Both the position numbers and the translations under genes were made by a program. The notes below the pieces were generated by a model, which ran no database searches, was not told the DNA's origin, and saw only the letters and a program-made list of their open reading frames with translations. Below are positions 6,753 through 10,738 of a stretch of DNA of 10,738 bases, one piece after another. The stretch is taken from NCBI GenBank assembly GCA_964537035.1, contig CAZIAK010000085.1, positions 1 to 10,738 of the forward strand, in the 5' to 3' direction. Positions within the stretch are counted from its first letter, which is position 1; every line of letters starts with the position of its first letter. This DNA comes from CAZIAK01 sp964537035. Lineage in GTDB: Bacteria > Planctomycetota > B15-G4.

Positions 6753-6781
6753 TTGACACCCAACTTTGACCAGAGTTTCAG
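6753..6781 (+). promoter_or_regulatory. Candidate promoter for the glycosyltransferase in the divergent control region
   Basis: A perfect TTGACA -35 hexamer (6753-6758) is followed after 17 bases by TTTCAG (6776-6781), a poor -10 match (3 of 6). A second TTGAC lies at 6766-6770, so TTGAC-type blocks recur. The 242-bp gap between the divergent sigma (6584) and glycosyltransferase (6827) starts is AT-richer in its right half (about 6715-6826) and must hold both promoters. I found no clear ECF-type GGAAC/CGTC promoter reading toward the sigma operon, so autoregulation is not shown. Confidence 0.3.
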
Positions 6782-6826
6782 ATCGCCGTTGAGAACCGAG
6801 ACAACTTCCTTCAAGGTCTCCTTATT

Positions 6827-8584
6827 GTGCATGCAAAGAGCCCACTGACTCCTGCGCGTCTCAGCTGCCTTGCGGCCTTGGCCGTGCTCGTCCTTCACGG
6901 TACCGCCCTCCGTGACGTGTGGACCATCGATCCCGATGCCTCGGCCTACGTGGGTCTGGCCCAGTCGCTGGCCGCGGGCGATGGCTACACCTTGGACGGC
7001 GTACCTCACGGAAAGTACACCCCCGGCTTCCCCCTTCTTCTAGCAGGGCTGATGCGGGCCAGCAGCCCCGACGCCTACCTGATCTTTCACGGCTTCCTGG
7101 TGGTGATGCTGGCCCTGGGGGTGCTGGTGACCCACCGGCTGGTCTGCCGTATGGGCTACCCCCCATGGGCCGGAGCGGTGATCGCCTGGGCCGTGGCCTT
7201 CTCCCAGACCCTCTGCGACCTCTCCGTGCGCTACCTGCGCACCGAGGTGCCCTTCATGGCCCTCAGCCTGGGGGCCCTGCTGCTCATGTCTGACGCCCTG
7301 GGCCAACGGCGCAGCTGGGGACGGACCGCCCTGGCCGCCGCGTTCATGGCCGCAGCCATCTCCGTGCGCATGGCCGGCGTGACCCTGGCCGTGGTCCCCG
7401 CCCTGCACCTGATGTCTCCCGTGGATGGCAGCCGTGGCCGAGCCCGGGCGGCCCTGCTGCTGGTGACCGTGGGGCTGGTGCTCGGAGGCTGGAGCGCCTG
7501 GGGGGCGTCCGTGCGCTCGGCACACCCCGAGGCTCCCGACTACAGCGCCGAGCTGCTGGCCCAGGAGCCCCGGGACCTGACCAAGACCGTGCGGGCCGAC
7601 ATGCCCACCATTGATGGCGCGGGACTGGTGCGGCGGGTGACCGGCAATCTCGAGGTGCTGGCCCGGGCCAGCGCCGTGCTGCTCACCAATGTCGACCGAG
7701 CCGGAGCCCGCCTGCCCGTGGGCCTGGGGGCGTTGGCGTTGGTGCTGCTGGGCCTGGTGACCATGGTCAGGGCCACCCGCCCCAGCAAGGACGCCGCCGC
7801 CTACCTGGTGGCCACGCTGGTGCTGTACCTGCTCTGGCCCTTCAACCAGCAGGAGCGCTTCTACGTCCCCCTGTTGCCTCTGCTGTTGCTGGCGGCGGGG
7901 CTGGGCGCGGTGCTGGTCTACAGAAGCCTGACCCTGCTGGCCCAGACCACGACGGGTCGCAGAGTGGCCCTGCTCATCGCCGTGGCCCTGGCCCTCGGCC
8001 TCAGCGCACAGGTGTCCGACGACCCCACGGTTCTGGGTCGCTGGTCGAAGAGCTTCGCCTCCCTGATCGTGGCCACCTGGGCCATGGTGATCACCCTGGG
8101 AGTGCTGCTGCGCCGTCCCCAGCTGCCGCCCCTGAGCCCAGCGCTGGCCTGGTTGGTCCCCGCGTTCTTCCTCTTGCCCCTGGTGGGCTTTCGGCTGTTC
8201 GAGTGGCCCGACCAGATGCAGCGCTTCGACGAGCTGCGCTTCGTGGTGCCCCAAGAGCCGCCCCTCGATCGCATCGACGTCGACTACCGGCTCGAGCTCG
8301 TGGCGGGCTGGCTGCAGGAGCACACCGACCCCGACGCGGTGGTGATGACCGACGTGCCCAAGATGCTGGGCATCCTGAGCGGGCGACGTTGTGTGCCGTT
8401 TCGCTATCGCGTCGATCCGCCAGAGGTGCTGCACGGCGACGCGGACGTGGTCTTCTACACCGGCGAGCTGGCCCAGCTGACGGCGGTGATGGAGGCGCAG
8501 GCGAGTGACTACGAGATGTCCGAAGTCACCGTGCATGGGAGGGAGGGGGCGCTGCAGCCGCGGATGTATCGGGTGCTGCGGTGA
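6827..8584 (+). CDS. Integral-membrane GT-C glycosyltransferase (PMT_2/ArnT-like)
   Basis: Probable polyprenyl-phosphate-sugar-dependent glycosyltransferase of the GT-C fold, 585 aa, in the inner membrane, moving a sugar onto a lipid, glycan or protein on the outer face. The first outer loop after TM1 carries the expected acidic motif (IDPDASAYVGLAQSL, Asp35/Asp37), then GDGYTLDG and KYTPGFPLLLAGL, a typical PMT_2-family pattern. Further family-like pieces are LRTEVPF (137-143) and the NQQERFYVPLLPLLLL segment (340-355). Around ten hydrophobic membrane segments lie between residues 12 and 456, followed by a soluble C-terminal domain of about 125 residues. The start is the GTG at 6827 with AAGG 10 bases upstream; the nearby ATG at 6831 is out of frame and stops after five codons. 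It is divergent from the sigma operon. The 3' end overlaps an antisense open frame by 76 bp. Donor and acceptor cannot be read from the sequence. Confidence 0.85.
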   Translation: MHAKSPLTPARLSCLAALAVLVLHGTALRDVWTIDPDASAYVGLAQSLAAGDGYTLDGVPHGKYTPGFPLLLAGLMRASSPDAYLIFHGFLVVMLALGVLVTHRLVCRMGYPPWAGAVIAWAVAFSQTLCDLSVRYLRTEVPFMALSLGALLLMSDALGQRRSWGRTALAAAFMAAAISVRMAGVTLAVVPALHLMSPVDGSRGRARAALLLVTVGLVLGGWSAWGASVRSAHPEAPDYSAELLAQEPRDLTKTVRADMPTIDGAGLVRRVTGNLEVLARASAVLLTNVDRAGARLPVGLGALALVLLGLVTMVRATRPSKDAAAYLVATLVLYLLWPFNQQERFYVPLLPLLLLAAGLGAVLVYRSLTLLAQTTTGRRVALLIAVALALGLSAQVSDDPTVLGRWSKSFASLIVATWAMVITLGVLLRRPQLPPLSPALAWLVPAFFLLPLVGFRLFEWPDQMQRFDELRFVVPQEPPLDRIDVDYRLELVAGWLQEHTDPDAVVMTDVPKMLGILSGRRCVPFRYRVDPPEVLHGDADVVFYTGELAQLTAVMEAQASDYEMSEVTVHGREGALQPRMYRVLR

Positions 8585-9087
8585 AGTGAGCCTGTGCGAG
8601 GGTCGCCCGCCGACTCCACCACGATTTCGTCCACGAAGAGCCACGCCGTGCTGCCGGCGCCGGCGTGCCAGTCGGGGAGTTCGCCGAAGCCCTCGGCACG
8701 CACGCGCACGTAGCGGGCGCGCTCGTCCGGGCAAGACACCAGCAGCTCGCTGCGAGCCGGCTCCGACTGACGGGCCGACGCGTCGGGGGCGAGGGTGCCC
8801 ACGGTGCGCCAGGCGTGGCCGTCGTCCGAGAGCCAGACCTCGACGGAGCTGGGCAAGAAGATCCAGATCGATTGGCTCTGCAACGCGCACAGCACGACCT
8901 TCGACAGCGACGTCATCGCGCCCAGGTCAAAGGTCGCCTCGAGCGCCGGCCCCTGCCAACCCAACCAGCGGCCCTCTCGAAAAGCGAGACTGCCCCGGCG
9001 GCAGTCGCTGAGCGCGGCCAGGCCGCCTGAGGCTTCCGGAACCCCCGGCAGCTTGGATGTGACCTTGGGTTGCCAGCCCATCTGCAA
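8509..9087 (-). pseudogene. Orphan F5/8 type C (discoidin) domain, remnant of a hexosaminidase-like protein
   Basis: The 192-codon frame encodes one carbohydrate-binding-type discoidin domain. SDCRRGSLAFREGRWLGWQG (27-46), ATFDLG (51-56), WIFLPSSVEVWLSDDG (75-90), ARYVRVRAEGFGELPDWH (124-141) and AWLFVDEIVVE (148-158) strongly resemble the C-terminal F5/8 domain of bacterial GH20 beta-N-acetylhexosaminidases. No catalytic domain is present: the frame is closed by a stop at 9115-9117, and the lipoprotein gene ends only 6 bp beyond. It has no signal peptide and no convincing start (TTG at 9087 or ATG at 9081, no Shine-Dalgarno). The natural domain end, near 8614, is not followed by a stop; the frame runs 34 codons further, antisense into the glycosyltransferase gene. 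Loss of both ends fits a remnant left by deletion or rearrangement. A small functional sugar-binding protein is possible but less likely. The domain itself shows no internal stop or frameshift, so decay would be recent. Confidence 0.65.
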
Positions 9088-9090
9088 GAG

Positions 9091-9111
9091 GACTCTACCG
9101 GGATCAGAGTC
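9091..9111 (-). terminator. Small hairpin after the lipoprotein gene
   Basis: GACTCT (9091-9096) and AGAGTC (9106-9111) form a perfect 6-bp stem with a 9-base loop, 12 bases after the lipoprotein stop on the minus strand. Only a short pyrimidine stretch (CTCTT) follows, so this is at best a weak terminator. It lies exactly where the discoidin remnant begins. Confidence 0.3.
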
Positions 9112-9123
9112 GCGTCATCTTGC

Positions 9124-9669
9124 TTATCGAGAAGGGCCGTGGAACCGAACGCCGTCAAAGCAAATCCAAGACTCCCCGACCAAGAAGCAGCCATCCAGCT
9201 CGAACACGAAGGATTTCTCTCCATCGACAACCGTGAAGAAGATGTCCCTTCTGTTCATCTTGAAGGGGTCATCCAGCTCACGAACCCCCAGCTCAGTGTG
9301 CAGCGTCGCTTCCTGCCAGTTCAAGACCTTGCCAGACTCCAAGCGCACGTCTTGAAAGTGCTTCCTGATCTCCTCCGCCTGCTCCTTCTGAAAGTCGGCG
9401 GTGAGATCCGCAGCTGCGAGCTTTCCCTCATCCGGATCGACCGCCGTGACGTAGTCCACCATCTGCTGGAAGTGCTTCATCCCGGGCGAAACGCCAGCGA
9501 TCGTCTCAAACCTGTTTCCTACCAGTCCTTCGAACACCACCTGCACCAGTTCAAGCTCTGTCCTTGCTGAAACTCTCGTCGCATCACCACAGGACACCAA
9601 CAAGAGCCCGAGGAGCGCGAGCGTGCCGGCGTTTGGCATTGGCCTGATCCACATCCGGGCCATTGTCAT
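9124..9669 (-). CDS. Small predicted lipoprotein of unknown function
   Basis: Predicted lipoprotein, 181 aa; I do not recognise the family. The ATG at 9669 is chosen because GAGGAG (9682-9677) stands 7 bases upstream; the open frame continues to 9780 but has no such site. Residues 1-27 form a lipoprotein signal: basic start (ARMWIRP), hydrophobic core (LALLGLLL) and lipobox LVSC with Cys27, followed by Gly-Asp. An Asp at +3 after the Cys (not +2) does not by itself predict inner-membrane retention. The mature part begins with an amphipathic region, has a charged helical stretch around 92-105 and ends in a beta-rich segment rich in aromatic residues (RDIFFTVVDGEKSFVFELDG), with two cysteines in the last 25 residues (DGCFLVGESWICFDG) that could form a disulfide. 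The gene uses more A/T-ending codons than its neighbours, hinting at different ancestry. It stands alone: 239 bp separate it from the next gene on the same strand. Confidence 0.75.
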   Translation of the reverse strand: MTMARMWIRPMPNAGTLALLGLLLVSCGDATRVSARTELELVQVVFEGLVGNRFETIAGVSPGMKHFQQMVDYVTAVDPDEGKLAAADLTADFQKEQAEEIRKHFQDVRLESGKVLNWQEATLHTELGVRELDDPFKMNRRDIFFTVVDGEKSFVFELDGCFLVGESWICFDGVRFHGPSR

Positions 9670-9676
9670 CCCGACA

Positions 9677-9682
9677 CTCCTC
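9677..9682 (-). promoter_or_regulatory. Ribosome binding site setting the lipoprotein start
   Basis: GAGGAG on the minus strand, 7 bases before the ATG at 9669. It places the start directly before the lipoprotein signal peptide and rules out the longer frame reaching 9780. ATGs at 9663, 9654 and 9639 are in frame but lack such a site. Confidence 0.65.
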
Positions 9683-9882
9683 AACGCAAGTCTCGACACG
9701 ACTGGTACATCTGCGACTGCGCGATCCAGATGACGGTCGACCCGGGGAAGCCACGACGGGTGAAAACCGAGGCGTGCCATGGGGCGTCAGCGCTGCCACT
9801 TCGATCAGCTCTCGACGTCTGTGCCCGGTTCCGAGTGTCCGGCATTCTGTTTCTCTGCCGGTCCAAGGTGGTTGCCGCTCCA

Positions 9883-9905
9883 CAGCGCGGCTCACGAACG
9901 CGCTG
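9883..9905 (-). terminator. Hairpin just after the VOC gene
   Basis: CAGCGCG (9883-9889) and CGCGCTG (9899-9905) form a perfect 7-bp GC-rich stem with a 9-base loop, 3 bases after the VOC stop on the minus strand. No T-run follows. It is a plausible transcript end or RNA-stability element; position supports it, base content does not fully. The rest of the gap to 9670 shows no gene I can support. Confidence 0.4.
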
Positions 9906-9908
9906 AAC

Positions 9909-10361
9909 TCAGCCAGACATCTCATCGAACATTCTTGCAGCGGCCTCTTGGATCTCAGCGGGAGTCAGATCTCGAAGATGAGTCGTGATCCCCCACTCAT
10001 GCCCAAAGGGGTCGCGGGCTCGAGCAAAGCGCTCGCCCCAGAACATGTCCACCGGCTCCATGAGCACCTCTGCGCCGCTGTCAGCCATCCTCTTGACCAT
10101 GGCATCACAGTCTTCAACGTAGATGTGGGTGGCGACGGTCGTGGCCCCCAGCTTGCTCGGGCTCGGCGTCCCCCCGTGTTCGATCAGCTCGTCACTCAGA
10201 AAGAACCGCGCGTCGCCCACCCGGAACTCGCAATGCATCACCCGACCGTCGGGCATGCGCAGCACGACACCGGGTTCGGTCTCAAAGACCTTTGCATAGA
10301 AGGCGACGGCCTCGTCGGCGTTCTCGACGCTGAGGTACGGGACAAACTCACAGATGGACAT
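9909..10361 (-). CDS. PhnB-like VOC (glyoxalase/bleomycin-resistance fold) protein
   Basis: Cytoplasmic 150-aa protein of the vicinal-oxygen-chelate superfamily, PhnB-like subgroup (COG2764 type). The start is the ATG at 10361, giving the normal family N-terminus (CEFVPYLSVENADEAVAFY, 4-22). Upstream codons to 10460 are not family-like. The Shine-Dalgarno is weak. Two beta-alpha-beta-beta-beta modules can be followed: the first around residues 5-55 (FY, then RVMHCEFRVGDARFFLSD at 40-57), the second around 76-130 (THIYVEDCDAMVKRM, 78-92). The near-C-terminal MFWGERFARARDPFGHEWGITTH (106-128), then DLTPAEI, is diagnostic for the PhnB-like group. His43, His79, His121 and Glu122 are possible metal ligands. 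Family members are mostly uncharacterised and include resistance proteins and 3-demethylubiquinone-type relatives; the name PhnB does not imply phosphonate breakdown. The length is normal and it looks intact. No neighbour suggests a pathway. Confidence 0.92.
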   Translation of the reverse strand: MSICEFVPYLSVENADEAVAFYAKVFETEPGVVLRMPDGRVMHCEFRVGDARFFLSDELIEHGGTPSPSKLGATTVATHIYVEDCDAMVKRMADSGAEVLMEPVDMFWGERFARARDPFGHEWGITTHLRDLTPAEIQEAAARMFDEMSG

Positions 10362-10738
10362 GGTCGGCAATCTCGTGGAGGACGCTCCAGGAGATGCCGG
10401 GATGCCCGGTCGCCTGGATGTGACCAGAACTTCCCACATCCGCCCGCGCGGGGCTGACAAGATTCTGCATCAGGCGTCGCCATCAGACCTGCGGCGTTGA
10501 CTGCACCAGGCAGACATCAGCTGGCCAGCCTGGCAGCCCCTCACGACGGTTGCACGCCCGATGCACCGCCACGCCACCCCGGCTTGCCGGGCCCACGGCG
10601 ACTGATCCTCAGTGAGTGTTTGGTGCAGAGTCGTCTGTGCATCGCCTTCGAAACCAAGCCAGAGCATGGAAGCCACTGGGTGGCTGCGCGTCACCGTTGA
10701 TCAACGCCCATCCGGGGAGCCGGAGCGGGGAGAATCCG
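10362..10738. other. 377-bp stretch without a convincing gene
   Basis: Upstream of the VOC gene to the window edge. Short open frames exist on both strands (67 codons plus, 74 codons minus) but neither has protein-like composition, a recognisable motif or a ribosome site. A perfect 10-bp palindrome GCTGGCCAGC lies at 10520-10529. The VOC promoter should be here, but I cannot point to a convincing -35/-10 pair. Confidence 0.5.

Noticed and set aside
6745..6770. Possible operator built from CACAATTGACAC and TTGAC repeats
   Set aside because: The symmetric core is only CAATTG and the direct TTGAC copies are too short to stand out; kept only as context for the promoter call.
7040..8890. 616-codon minus-strand open frame opposite the glycosyltransferase
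   Set aside because: His/Gln/Gly-rich shadow of a membrane protein gene with no recognisable domain; it also spans the discoidin fragment in another frame.
9681..9925. Short minus-strand frames between the VOC and lipoprotein genes
   Set aside because: Three overlapping frames are open for 60-110 codons, none has a motif, and the lipoprotein start is set by a ribosome site further downstream. One tail (GSTVIWIAQSQMYQS) looks mildly protein-like but is too short to support a gene or remnant.
9663..10457. 264-codon plus-strand open frame opposite the VOC gene
   Set aside because: The minus strand encodes a clear PhnB-like protein there; the plus frame has no domain and no ribosome site.
10520..10529. 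Perfect palindrome GCTGGCCAGC as an operator or recombination site
   Set aside because: Ten-base palindromes are common by chance in GC-rich DNA, and no second copy or neighbouring gene supports a role.
10470..10700. Small open frames at the right end of the window
   Set aside because: Opposing frames of similar length, no motif, no ribosome site and no family resemblance.

Overview
The window is GC-rich, densely coding DNA from a bacterium that I cannot place from sequence alone. An ECF-type sigma factor paired with a zinc-finger anti-sigma protein, a lipobox lipoprotein, Sec-type exported proteins and several gene starts without a clear Shine-Dalgarno would fit a high-GC Gram-negative lineage such as Myxococcota or Planctomycetota. 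That placement is inference. No rRNA, tRNA, CRISPR array, transposase, integrase or phage gene was recognised.

Layout, left to right. (1) 3-1469, minus: exported calcineurin-like metallophosphoesterase with a cysteine-rich insertion. (2) 1621-3924, minus: complete UvrD/PcrA-type DNA helicase. (3) 4000-6584, minus: compact three-gene unit, transcribed in the order sigma factor (5838-6584), soluble zinc-finger/TPR anti-sigma-like protein (4765-5841, ATGA overlap with the sigma gene), small exported protein of unknown function (4000-4752, 12 bp gap), closed by a strong hairpin at 3939-3969. (4) 6827-8584, plus: divergent integral-membrane GT-C (PMT_2/ArnT-like) glycosyltransferase, separated from the sigma operon by a 242-bp two-way control region. 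(5) 8509-9087, minus: orphan F5/8 type C (discoidin) domain resembling the C-terminal tail of a family 20 hexosaminidase with no catalytic part, most likely a gene remnant, running antisense into the glycosyltransferase 3' end. (6) 9124-9669, minus: small lipoprotein in somewhat less GC-rich DNA. (7) 9909-10361, minus: PhnB-like VOC/glyoxalase-fold protein. (8) 10362-10738: no convincing gene.

How the genes may work together: the clearest functional unit is the sigma/anti-sigma/exported-protein operon. The ATGA overlap and 12-bp spacing imply coupled expression. The anti-sigma-like protein has an HxxxCxxC zinc motif, an acidic linker and a TPR tail, with no visible membrane segment, so its signal would be sensed in the cytoplasm, probably through a protein partner. 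The exported third gene and the divergent glycosyltransferase are natural candidates for the regulon, but no promoter motif proves this. The helicase, VOC protein and phosphoesterase look like independent genes. Most long open frames opposite the real genes, including frames of 817 and 616 codons, are GC-driven shadows and were left out.
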